NCBI GenBank assembly: GCA_965277775.1
Contig: OZ255843.1
Span: 1,612,001 to 1,676,000 of the forward strand
Length of the DNA: 64,000 bases
Direction of reading: 5' to 3'
DNA from: G965195345 sp965277775
GTDB lineage: Bacteria > Pseudomonadota > Gammaproteobacteria > CAKMZV01
A model generated the notes under the pieces. The model did not search any database and had not been told where the DNA came from. It worked only from the letters and a program-made list of their open reading frames with translations. The translations under genes were made by a program, and so were the position numbers. Numbering within the stretch: position 1 is the first letter of the stretch; the number at the start of each line of letters is the position of its first letter. Shown one piece after another: positions 44,512 through 52,938 of this stretch.

Positions 44512-44881
44512 GGCGTTTAAACAATTAGATTATAATTCAATGTATAAGGATGTAAAGTATGAAAAAATGCGTAAAATTCATGAATAAATGAGTATAATTC
44601 GTAATGAGAATACTACGTCTTTCTATGATCAAAGTACTGATTTTTTAATCAGTCATACCGAAAAACCCCGTGGAAGGTGCGCTACAATCCAAGAGAATCA
44701 CTTCCAAAGTCGATTCCGCGTACCGACCACACCTTAATGAGATCAAGCGACAACTTCATCGCCTTAAAAGGTAGATAAACCATCCTGTACTAAATTGTAC
44801 ACGCAATCTAAAAAATAACCTTCTATGCTCCATTGGATGGCGTGCCAAGTTCAACCTGTGAGCTTCTTGCCTAAGAGCTTC
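44512..44881. other. Intergenic stretch without a supported gene
   Basis: A 41-codon frame after 44655 (IPKNPVEGALQSKR..., ending HRLKR) has no start codon or ribosome site. It may be the tail of a decayed mobile gene. A TACTGATTTTTTAATCAGT palindrome at about 44634-44652 is notable (stem ACTGATT/AATCAGT around TTTT), a possible terminator for the membrane-gene pair. Confidence 0.3.
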
Positions 44882-45541
44882 CTAAGCCAAAAGCCACTGC
44901 TTTAAATCATGGGTATTATGGAATAATTTCATCGGGCTTCTCGACTCTAACAGCGCCTGATCGTGGGCACCATAAGTCATGGCGACATGATCCATTTTGA
45001 TGGCACGTGCCATATCCAAATCAAAGGTGGTATCGCCAACCATCAAACAATTTTTGATAGGCACCTTTAATTCACTGACTATTTCTTTGAGCATCAATGG
45101 GTTGGGCTTGCTTTTGGTTTCATCGGCACAACGCGTTGTGTCAAATAAATGACCCAGTCCGGTTTCTTTGTCGGCGAGGACCTTATTCAAACCCAATCGG
45201 CTTTTACCTGTGGCAACCGCCAGTTTGTAGCCTTTGCTCTTAAGGGCGATCAATAAATCCTCCATGCCTTCAAAGGTGTGGCATTCCATAGGATTGTTGT
45301 ATAAAAATTGATTGCGGTATTCGGTCGCCAATTCCTTTTGAATGGTGAGTTCTAACTTAGGGTGTAACACACGTATGGCTTCGTCTATACCCAGTCCGAT
45401 GATCTGGCGGATTTGATAGGGCGATAATTCAGCCAAATCAAGCGATTTCTGCGCCTTCTGCATGCAGTCAATGATGTGGAAAGCCGAATCCAATATTGTG
45501 CCATCCCAATCAAAAATGATTAACTGATACGCATGTTTCAT
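44882..45541 (-). CDS. HAD-superfamily phosphatase (phosphoglycolate-phosphatase-like)
   Basis: The 219-residue HAD hydrolase has FDWDGTILDS (nucleophile Asp11, acid Asp13), VATGKSRLGL, DETKSKPNP (Lys) and MVGDTTFDLDMA. The substrate is unknown; Gph-like phosphatases clean up phosphoglycolate or other sugar phosphates. The start overlaps the rluC stop by 4 bp, so the two are coupled, an arrangement common in gammaproteobacteria. Confidence 0.88.
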   Translation of the reverse strand: MKHAYQLIIFDWDGTILDSAFHIIDCMQKAQKSLDLAELSPYQIRQIIGLGIDEAIRVLHPKLELTIQKELATEYRNQFLYNNPMECHTFEGMEDLLIALKSKGYKLAVATGKSRLGLNKVLADKETGLGHLFDTTRCADETKSKPNPLMLKEIVSELKVPIKNCLMVGDTTFDLDMARAIKMDHVAMTYGAHDQALLESRSPMKLFHNTHDLKQWLLA

Positions 45542-46497
45542 TGTGCATCCAGATTGGTAAATTGGGTGTATCCTAATTGTTCTAAAGCCGTGGCCATTGC
45601 AGGTGGAATGGGTGCTTTAAACGATATGGACTGTTGAGTGTTAGGATGACTAATGGTCAAAGCCTGCGCGTGCAGAAATAGGCGATTGACGCCTAACTGG
45701 CGGAAGTGCGCATTGCGTTGTTTGCATCCATATTTTGTATCGCCCAATACTTGGTGGCCTAAATGTTTAAAGTGTACGCGAATTTGGTGCGTTCTGCCAG
45801 TTTCTAATTGGGCTTTGACCAGAGAGCTATCTGATTGTTGTTCAAGCAACTGGCATCTTGTCTTACTCGGCTTGCCCAAGGGGTCAACTTTGACAAAACG
45901 TTCACCGTTTGCAGCGTGTATGCGCAACAAAGGCAAATCAATGACCGTTTTACGTTTTGACCAAAGCCCGTCCAGCAGAACCAAATATTCCTTGGTCGTG
46001 GTGTTAAGGCGCAATTGTTCGTGTAAGTTTTTTAAGGCGCTGGGTTTTTTTGCCAACAATAGGCAGCCACTGGTATCACGGTCCAATCGATGCGCCAATT
46101 CGGCATTTTGCCACTCGGGTGCTTGTCGAATGACTTCAATCAAACCATATTTAACGCCACTGCCACCATGGACAGCAATGCCATCGGGTTTATCTAATAC
46201 CAGTAATTCATCGTCCTCGTACAGCACTTGTTTCTGTAATTGGCTCAGCGCATCAAAAGGGATTTCTGAAGGGGTTTTTTCGGTGATGTGCAACGGCGGC
46301 ACGCGAACCGTATCATTTAAAGCCAAGCGCGTGTATGCGCGACAACGCCCTTTATTGAGACGAACCTCACCACTGCGAATCATTCTATAAATGCGCGATT
46401 TTGGTACGTTAGGCAAAATGCGCAACAAAAAATTATCCATCCGTTTGTGTTCATCACGTTCGTCAATAAGCACACTCTGAACGGGTTGTTTAATCAT
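45538..46497 (-). CDS. rluC: 23S rRNA pseudouridine synthase RluC
   Basis: The 319-residue synthase modifies uridines 955, 2504 and 2580 of 23S rRNA. It has an N-terminal S4 domain (MDNFLLRILPNVPKSRIYRMIRSGEVRLN) and a RluA-type catalytic domain with HRLDRDTSG (catalytic Asp139). GRTHQIRVHFKHLGHQVLGD matches the RNA-binding motif. rne, frequently divergent from rluC, is not seen here: the next gene upstream is cmoB in the same direction. Confidence 0.93.
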   Translation of the reverse strand: MIKQPVQSVLIDERDEHKRMDNFLLRILPNVPKSRIYRMIRSGEVRLNKGRCRAYTRLALNDTVRVPPLHITEKTPSEIPFDALSQLQKQVLYEDDELLVLDKPDGIAVHGGSGVKYGLIEVIRQAPEWQNAELAHRLDRDTSGCLLLAKKPSALKNLHEQLRLNTTTKEYLVLLDGLWSKRKTVIDLPLLRIHAANGERFVKVDPLGKPSKTRCQLLEQQSDSSLVKAQLETGRTHQIRVHFKHLGHQVLGDTKYGCKQRNAHFRQLGVNRLFLHAQALTISHPNTQQSISFKAPIPPAMATALEQLGYTQFTNLDAQ

Positions 46498-46629
46498 GAT
46501 TGCTTAGGAAAGATTGAAGCATGGGTGCAAGGTTTAATCGTCAAATTCTAAATAGATAAGAATTATCCTGCATTCTAACGCCTGACCGCGTGCTTGGTAT
46601 GAATTTCTATGTATCGCCAGGTGGGCACA

Positions 46630-47628
46630 TTACTTCTGCGCAATAAACAAAGTTCTTTGCGGTGCAGGATAGTCTTCAATGGTTCTTTGCGGATTATCAG
46701 GTGCTAAAAAATGCAGTAATGAATGAAACTGCATCCAACTGGTTGCGCGTTGCTCAGCTGGGGTTGTGAATGAAGTGTGCAGCACTTTTGCATCTTTAAA
46801 ACCCGTGTGTTCAAGCAGTGACAATATGTGTGATTGCTTGCTGATTTCCCAGACATTACGCATCTGCGCATAGCGCTGTTCAGGCGCTGGATGGATGGCC
46901 TCTTGCGCATAATCATCAGGCAAGGTTAAGGTTTCTAATACCAATTTCCCACCCACACGCAGGCGTTGCAGAATTTGGCGCAAATGTTCTTTAGGCTCAG
47001 GACGATGGTAAAGCACGCCCATCGAAAATACATAATCAAAAGCCTTAATGTTTGCAGGCAATGATTCAAAAGGAAGGCTCAGCAACCAAAAAGGTAGTTT
47101 GGGCAAGGAGGCCACAACGCTTAAATATTGAAAGAGTAGCAACAAACTGGGCTCAACGCCCACCACCGATTGTGCTTTGGCACCAATCATGCGTAAAGCG
47201 TAATAGCCATTGCCACAACCAATGTCCAAAATCCGAGCTTGTTCTAAATCGATATGAGGTTGAATGCGTTGCCATTTCATATCGCTACGCCACTCACTAT
47301 TGATCAACACACCTTGCACATTAAATGGGCCTTTGCGCCAAGGTTTTAACGCTTGGAAAGCATGAGCTAGTTCATAGTGCTTAGTCGGGCTAAGCGGTTG
47401 ACCAATCTGAATGATGTCTTTGTTAAGGTCAAAGTCGAGCCCTTGTTGGGCATAGCCAGAGATGGCTTCCAAAGCCGCTGTCCAGCGGTAAATATCACCG
47501 TGATTGAGGCGCAACAAACGTTCGCTGAGAAGCTGTTTGATCGCATCATCATCGACACCATGAACATCAGTAAAAGCCCCCGCTTGAGCAAATAATCGAT
47601 TGATGAGCGTATTGACTTCATTTTTCAT
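46630..47628 (-). CDS. cmoB: tRNA U34 carboxymethyltransferase CmoB
   Basis: The ~332-residue SAM-type enzyme makes the cmo5U34 wobble modification of tRNA from carboxy-SAM. The SAM loop LDIGCGNGYYALRM, VGVEPSLLLLFQ, FSMGVLYHRPEP and WMQFHSLLHFL are characteristic. The ATG at 47628 gives the family length; the frame extends 22 codons further with no conservation. cmoA, usually adjacent, is absent, so carboxy-SAM must come from a gene outside the window. Confidence 0.93.
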   Translation of the reverse strand: MKNEVNTLINRLFAQAGAFTDVHGVDDDAIKQLLSERLLRLNHGDIYRWTAALEAISGYAQQGLDFDLNKDIIQIGQPLSPTKHYELAHAFQALKPWRKGPFNVQGVLINSEWRSDMKWQRIQPHIDLEQARILDIGCGNGYYALRMIGAKAQSVVGVEPSLLLLFQYLSVVASLPKLPFWLLSLPFESLPANIKAFDYVFSMGVLYHRPEPKEHLRQILQRLRVGGKLVLETLTLPDDYAQEAIHPAPEQRYAQMRNVWEISKQSHILSLLEHTGFKDAKVLHTSFTTPAEQRATSWMQFHSLLHFLAPDNPQRTIEDYPAPQRTLFIAQK

Positions 47629-47806
47629 AGGGGCATTGTATGGTCCAGCAGGGCACAAAACCCATATTTTCACCTTGACTAACCCACAGTTCAAGCACGC
47701 TAAAAATGCGCGATTGTTTCAACGCAGTTGATTTTGTCAAACAATCCATTACAATAAACACTGCATTGAAAGATGGACATTGAATGAAACGAAAGAGGAC
47801 CAAGAC

Positions 47807-48871
47807 ATGGCAGGCAAAAGAAATTTAATTCAACGATTGGACAGCGATGGCGTCATTTGCGCAGAAGGATTTTTGTTTGAAATGGAACGTCGTGGTTATT
47901 TAGCGCATGGGGAAGCCATTCCAGAAGTGTCTTTGGAATACCCTGAAATATTAGCGGCCCTGCATCGTGATTTTCAACACGCTGGCTCTGATGTTGTTGA
48001 AGCCTTCACCTATAACGGTCAACGGGAACGGTTGCGCGTTGCTGGCAAAGAGGATTTGTTTGAACCCATGAACAGAGCAGCCTTGAAAATAGCCAGATCG
48101 GTGGCGGATACACCAATGGATGGCGGTGAGAAAAACTTAATGGCTGGAAACATTTCCAACTCCAATGAATGGCATCCGACCGATCAAGCAGCGCAAAAGA
48201 AAGTTCGTGCCATGTTCGATGAAATGGTCGGCTGGGCGGTTGATGAAGGTGCAGACTTCATCATAGGTGAAACCTTTTATTATGCTGGCGAAGCCTACTG
48301 CGCCTTAGAAGCCATTCAAGCCAGTGGCCTACCTGCCGTCGTGACCGTGGCACCAATGGGCGAAAACATCATGCAAGACGGCGTCAGCATCGTTGATGTT
48401 TGTCGCTACTTAGAACAGAAGGGCGCGGATGTGGTCGGGATGAATTGCTTTAGAGGCCCACAAACCATGATGCCTTACCTCAAAGCCATTCGCCAAAAAG
48501 TCCAATGCCACATGGCAGCCTTGCCCATCCCTTATAGGACCAGTGAAGACGCCCCAACTTTCTTCAACCTGCCTGATTACAGTAACTGCACCTGCCCAGC
48601 GCCTCACGGGCGTACCTTCCCAACAGCATTAGACCCTTTGTACTGCAACCGCCATGAAATCCGTGCATTTGCTGAAGAAGCATTGCAGTTGCCCATTAAA
48701 TATCTCGGAGTTTGTTGCGGTGGCGCGCCCATGCACATTCGTGAAGTGGCAGAAGCCATGGGACGTCAACCCATTGCCAGCCGCTATGCCCCTAAAATGA
48801 CCAATCACTTTATGTACGGCGATAATGACAACTTAACCGATCACATCATGGACTTGGGCGAAAAAGCCTGA
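47807..48871 (+). CDS. bhmT: Betaine-homocysteine S-methyltransferase-like protein
   Basis: The 354-residue zinc methyltransferase resembles BHMT. DGVICAEGFLFEMERRGYL opens the barrel, VEAFTYNGQRERL follows, and the zinc Cys are in VVGMNCFRGP and GVCCGGAP. With glycine betaine and homocysteine it would give dimethylglycine and methionine. The ATG at 47807 follows AAAGAGG; the frame reaches 27 bp further up. It fits a lifestyle of using methylated nitrogen compounds, since dimethylglycine and sarcosine could feed the C1 pool that the mgd enzymes also fill. Donor choice is inferred from the family. Confidence 0.85.
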   Translation: MAGKRNLIQRLDSDGVICAEGFLFEMERRGYLAHGEAIPEVSLEYPEILAALHRDFQHAGSDVVEAFTYNGQRERLRVAGKEDLFEPMNRAALKIARSVADTPMDGGEKNLMAGNISNSNEWHPTDQAAQKKVRAMFDEMVGWAVDEGADFIIGETFYYAGEAYCALEAIQASGLPAVVTVAPMGENIMQDGVSIVDVCRYLEQKGADVVGMNCFRGPQTMMPYLKAIRQKVQCHMAALPIPYRTSEDAPTFFNLPDYSNCTCPAPHGRTFPTALDPLYCNRHEIRAFAEEALQLPIKYLGVCCGGAPMHIREVAEAMGRQPIASRYAPKMTNHFMYGDNDNLTDHIMDLGEKA

Positions 48872-48914
48872 TCGGCATTCATACCTTAGCGAATTTTGTT
48901 TGGGATGACCCCAG

Positions 48915-50258
48915 TTAAATACTGGGTCCAACCTTCAGCTTTGAACCATCGCTAAATCGGTTAAACCGAAAGCGCGAGATGTCATACGAAGGCGGTTGCT
49001 TATTGATAATCTGACTAATGATTTTAGCAAATCCTGGTGCAATGCCAAATCCATGCCCGCTCATACCCGTGGCAAGCGTTAAGCCCTCAATGCCAGTAAC
49101 CGAATCAACAATGGGCACCAAATCAGGCATGGCATCAATCATGCCCGCCCAAGAATGTTTAATCTCAACGTTTTCAAGCGCTGGAAACTTCTGTTGTAAT
49201 CGTTGTTGTAGCTGATTGATTCGGTCTTCAGAGATCGGCGGATTGAGAATGCGCATATGTTCAAACGGGCTTTTCTCATCAGCAGACCAACGACGCTTTT
49301 GTTGCCAAGCATCGGGATAATGCTTTGGTGCTGCCAATTTAAAATGACTTTCATGCCAGCTTTGAGAGGCGGCGGGTAGCCATTTGGTTGCATGTCTTAA
49401 ACCATCCCAGCCGATCATTAACTCTAAAAAGTCGGTCGGCGCCAAAGTATATCCCCCATCATTACGGCGACGAAATGCCAAGGTTTCATCGGCAGCATTG
49501 CCCGCATAAAACTCAGGCAAAGGTGCTGTTTGAGCAACAATGGCACGGACAGACAATTGAGGTATGCGGATGTCATGATTTTGTAAAAACAACGACGACC
49601 AAGCCCCACCAGCAAGCAACACATTCTCACACGCCACATAACCCGCTTCCGTGTGAACGCCCTTAATGATCTGAGCCTGAATGTCCAACGCTCGAACTGC
49701 GCAATGCTCCTTGATGCATACATTTTCAGAATGACACAAATGCGCCATTTGCGTGACTGCTTGCCAAGGCTCTGCACGGGCATCACTCGGTGTTTGCACC
49801 GCCCCCTTCCACGGATGATGTTTGGTCTTAAAGAACTTACTCAGATCCTCAGGGCGTAAATGCCGACTATCTAAACCGTATTTTTGCGCCATTTCCAACC
49901 ATGCCAAGCGCCTGTCGAGCTTCTTCTGCGTACTGGCCAAATACATAATGCCGGTTTTTTTAAAGCCCGTTCGACCATCCACCTCAGCATCAATCTCCTG
50001 CCACAACCGACACGCCTCCATCATAATGGGCAATTCTGCCTCATCACGCCCTTGCTGCCGAATCCAACCCCAATTTCTGGATGACTGCTCACCCCCAACA
50101 ATTCCCTTCTCCAAAACGGCCGTGGACAAACCCGATCGCGCCAAGTACAACGCCGACAAAATCCCAATGATGCCACCCCCAATCACAACTGCATCAACGC
50201 CCTTGGGCAAAGGGTCATCAAACTGAACTGGCGGTGATGGTTGATTGGGAATGATCAT
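48915..50258 (-). CDS. FAD-dependent amine oxidoreductase (DAO family)
   Basis: The 447-residue flavoprotein has VDAVVIGGGIIGILSALYLA (~24), EQSSRNWGWIRQQGRDEAEL (a subfamily signature) and DAMPDLVPIVDSV and GMSGHGFGIAPG near the C-terminus. It is convergent with bhmT, 43 bp apart. The DAO family includes dimethylglycine, sarcosine and D-amino-acid oxidases and gamma-glutamylputrescine oxidase. A role in dimethylglycine or sarcosine breakdown is suggested only by the neighbour. No folate-binding domain is present, so it is not a full-length dimethylglycine dehydrogenase. Confidence 0.82.
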   Translation of the reverse strand: MIIPNQPSPPVQFDDPLPKGVDAVVIGGGIIGILSALYLARSGLSTAVLEKGIVGGEQSSRNWGWIRQQGRDEAELPIMMEACRLWQEIDAEVDGRTGFKKTGIMYLASTQKKLDRRLAWLEMAQKYGLDSRHLRPEDLSKFFKTKHHPWKGAVQTPSDARAEPWQAVTQMAHLCHSENVCIKEHCAVRALDIQAQIIKGVHTEAGYVACENVLLAGGAWSSLFLQNHDIRIPQLSVRAIVAQTAPLPEFYAGNAADETLAFRRRNDGGYTLAPTDFLELMIGWDGLRHATKWLPAASQSWHESHFKLAAPKHYPDAWQQKRRWSADEKSPFEHMRILNPPISEDRINQLQQRLQQKFPALENVEIKHSWAGMIDAMPDLVPIVDSVTGIEGLTLATGMSGHGFGIAPGFAKIISQIINKQPPSYDISRFRFNRFSDGSKLKVGPSI

Positions 50259-50459
50259 TGATTGACTAATTGCTTATGTCCTTAGGGTGACTTTTAATGG
50301 GGCAAATGCATCTGCACCCCATGTTATCAGCATTATGTTGCTGCGTTCAATTATATGCCTTTTAGTAAATTGTGCCGGAGCTTTGCTTAAATTGCGGCAT
50401 CCCTTTTGGCTTAATGATATAGTACTTTAATTCAATTGATCAAGCAAAAGATAAATGTC
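50259..50459. other. Intergenic, start of an AT-rich accessory patch
   Basis: Nothing gene-like is seen. Base composition changes here from that of the bhmT/DAO genes to AT-rich, and stays AT-rich until about 54300 at tRNA-Leu. Confidence 0.3.
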
Positions 50460-50747
50460 ATGGAACAAGCAGTTTATCTGCTTGCAAAAACCACTATTTA
50501 TCAGTGCTTGCATCAGAAACATATTAATTTCGTCGAAGATATATTTTAAGAAGTTCTACTTCAAATACAAGAAGTTTTAGAGGCATTTCATGAAAAAGAC
50601 CCTACAGCTAGTCAGTCATTAGATGCTTTAGCAAGAAACAGCACATCTTTACAAGCAATCGTACACTACAGAATAATACATTGGTTATATCAATCAAATA
50701 TTAATCTAAAAAATATTCCCTATGATAAAAATAATTGGAATGGATAG
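50460..50747 (+). pseudogene. Serine-acetyltransferase N-terminal-domain-like fragment with an in-frame stop
   Basis: From ATG 50460 the frame reads 29 codons to TAA (50547-50549) and then continues open to TAG at 50745-50747. The second part resembles the SATase N-terminal helical domain of CysE-like proteins: VLEAFHEKDPTASQSLDAL, LQAIVHYRIIHWLYQ. The left-handed beta-helix acetyltransferase domain is missing. It may be a broken gene or a stand-alone helical domain. The MFS gene starts 4 bp after it, so it was probably once its operon partner. Confidence 0.5.
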
Positions 50748-50751
50748 TTAG

Positions 50752-51951
50752 ATGATTGACATAACAACAAATTTACCAAAGTCGGTTTATCTATATTTCA
50801 TCTGTCAATCCATAAATCTAATGTCAGCAGTGATTTCCCTAGCTGTTGCAGCTACAGTTGGTGGAATATTGGCAACTCATCCAATATATAGCACGATACC
50901 CTACGGGTTGCAATTTGCATTTTTACTTTTGGGTACATATCCAGCTGCTATTTTAATGAAAAAGAAAGGAAGGAATTTTGGCTTTATAGTAGGCACTGTT
51001 TTCCTTTTACTTGCTGGAATCATGGGTTATTTAGCCCTAAGTTATAAAAGCTTTTTATTATTGATATTTGCACATGGATTTATTGGTTTGTTTACTGCTT
51101 TTGCAAATTACTACCGATTTGCTGTAACAGATGATTTACCAAACACACTTAAGTCAAAAGCACTATCTTTAGTGGTTGCAGGAGGCGTAATCGCTGGTAT
51201 ATTGGGCCCTATCGTTACTATCCTATTACAGGATATAGACGGATTTCCAAGATTTTCTTTGTGCTATGGATTCCTTGTTGTTCTTGCCGTAATAAATGCC
51301 ATTATTATTTGTTTCCTTCCAAAGAAACAAACAGACACAAAAGAAGAAAAAATCTTAATAGAGAGGTCTAATGTAAATGATAGGCAAGAAAAACTGAATG
51401 TAAACTTCTATTTGGCTGTTTTATCCGCATCTATTGGGTATGGATTAATGAATCTACTTATGATTCAATCTTCATTGCAAATGAATCATATGGCAGTATC
51501 CTTTAACCACTCTGCCATTGCTATTCAATGGCATGTTGTCGCTATGTTTTTGCCCTCATTCTTCACGGGCGTTCTAATAAACAAATTTGGTCATCATAAA
51601 ATTCTATTAGTCGGATTTTTACTCTTCTTCTTAAGCTTTGTCATTAATATATTTGTCGTTGAATATAGTAGTATTATGCTGTCCTTGATAGTTTTGGGGC
51701 TTGCTTGGAATTTTAGCTATGTCGGTGGTAGTTCACTATTAACTATTGCAATCCAGAACAACTCTAACAAGCAAAAATGGCAAGGCATTTGCGACACAAC
51801 AATAGCTGTATTTGCTACATTCGGTGCGTTCCTTCCCTCCATCCTTCTAAGTACAATTGGTTGGAATTCAACTAATATGGTTTCAATGATTATTGCCACC
51901 ATACCCATATTATTTTTAATTCAACTTATCTTTAAAAAAGGAATGAAGTGA
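50752..51951 (+). CDS. MFS transporter
   Basis: The 399-residue protein has 12 predicted membrane helices with a charged central loop (~190-215: KKQTDTKEEKILIERSNVNDRQEK), typical of the major facilitator superfamily. The substrate cannot be told from sequence. AT-rich composition and position in the tRNA-Leu-adjacent patch suggest horizontal acquisition. It follows the broken SAT-like fragment by 4 bp. Confidence 0.85.
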   Translation: MIDITTNLPKSVYLYFICQSINLMSAVISLAVAATVGGILATHPIYSTIPYGLQFAFLLLGTYPAAILMKKKGRNFGFIVGTVFLLLAGIMGYLALSYKSFLLLIFAHGFIGLFTAFANYYRFAVTDDLPNTLKSKALSLVVAGGVIAGILGPIVTILLQDIDGFPRFSLCYGFLVVLAVINAIIICFLPKKQTDTKEEKILIERSNVNDRQEKLNVNFYLAVLSASIGYGLMNLLMIQSSLQMNHMAVSFNHSAIAIQWHVVAMFLPSFFTGVLINKFGHHKILLVGFLLFFLSFVINIFVVEYSSIMLSLIVLGLAWNFSYVGGSSLLTIAIQNNSNKQKWQGICDTTIAVFATFGAFLPSILLSTIGWNSTNMVSMIIATIPILFLIQLIFKKGMK

Positions 51952-52365
51952 TTACTCCATAAATTCAAATCGAAAAGAATATATATGCCAAAGTTAAGGA
52001 TAGATTCTGGTTTTTAGTCTGTATCGCAGGATTGATCACGCTCTGTTTCAGTTCTTTAATTAAGTCTTTAACTGATCGTGAGCTCTAGAGTTTAATCTTA
52101 AAGTGTATAGAAAATATGTGCTCTTAACACTATCAACTCTGCCAGTATACCAACAGTGCTTTGGGTATTAAGAACTCATGATAAATTGATGGATCAAAAA
52201 ATAGCGTGCGAATCAATTCAAAGTCAAATCTATAACAAAGTTAATAGCCTGATTTCCTGAAATTGACTAATCAATCTCTAGGGGCTCTATTGTGATGTGA
52301 TTGATACCCTGTTAAGAAGGAGTTGAAGACATTCAACACCTCATATTCTTTGACAATCACTTCGT
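51952..52365. other. AT-rich intergenic stretch with decayed sequence
   Basis: No supported gene is seen. A frame around 51965-52088 reads a short helix (FWFLVCIAGLITLCFSSLI) ending in TAG with no start codon or ribosome site, possibly the remnant of a membrane protein. It lies between a rightward and a leftward gene, so terminators would be expected, but I see no strong one. Confidence 0.3.
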
Positions 52366-52938
52366 TTATGCTGTTTTTGATAGGTGTTTAAGTTCTTCGG
52401 CAAGCACGCCGTGTAAATGAAGTATTTTCCCAAATTGAAAATAATAGCGTTTAGAATTAATATTTTTATGTTTTATTTTGGATCCTGGGGAAGTTAGGTT
52501 TTTCTGTTCATGTTTCGGGATTTCTTCCCTAATTAATAGGTTTAAGTAATGAGGTTTTCCAGTGTAATGTTCATGGTCTTGCAATAAATTCACCAAATAT
52601 TCACTAAAACGATAAGCATTTTGCAATTGCTTCTTGTATTGACTTTTATGCTTTCTTTTTATTTCTATGGTGATGATGAAATCTTTTCCCATATGTTTAA
52701 TAACAAATAAAACATCACACATTTTGTTAATATGTTTAAGAGAACTGCCTTTAAACAGTCCTAATTTGTCAATCTTAAATCCAGCAGTAAGTTTTGATGG
52801 ACTTTTAAATTTATAGAGTGCCCCATTGTTATCTTCTGTCAGCAAATAAAATTTCTTTTGCTTTTCAAGCTGCAGTTGATCATCAATACTATTACTGAAG
52901 AGTTTAGCCAAAGAGAATTTATCATTTATTTTATTCAT
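52366..52938 (-). CDS. Putative PD-(D/E)XK-like nuclease partner of AAA ATPase
   Basis: The 190-residue Lys-rich soluble protein belongs to no family I can name. A possible nuclease core is visible: Asp75 in MCDVLFVI, then ITIEIKRKH with Glu92 and Lys94. A helix QLQNAYRFSEYLVNLL follows, the order seen in PD-(D/E)XK enzymes. Its start overlaps the ATPase stop by 4 bp, so the two are made together. By analogy with other ATPase/nuclease gene pairs it may be the effector of a phage-defence module. Inference only: the nuclease motif is short and not proof. Confidence 0.6.
   Translation of the reverse strand: MNKINDKFSLAKLFSNSIDDQLQLEKQKKFYLLTEDNNGALYKFKSPSKLTAGFKIDKLGLFKGSSLKHINKMCDVLFVIKHMGKDFIITIEIKRKHKSQYKKQLQNAYRFSEYLVNLLQDHEHYTGKPHYLNLLIREEIPKHEQKNLTSPGSKIKHKNINSKRYYFQFGKILHLHGVLAEELKHLSKTA

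Noticed and set aside
44655..44775. 41-codon basic frame (VEGALQSKR...HRLKR)
   Set aside because: No start codon and an upstream stop; at best a decayed fragment.
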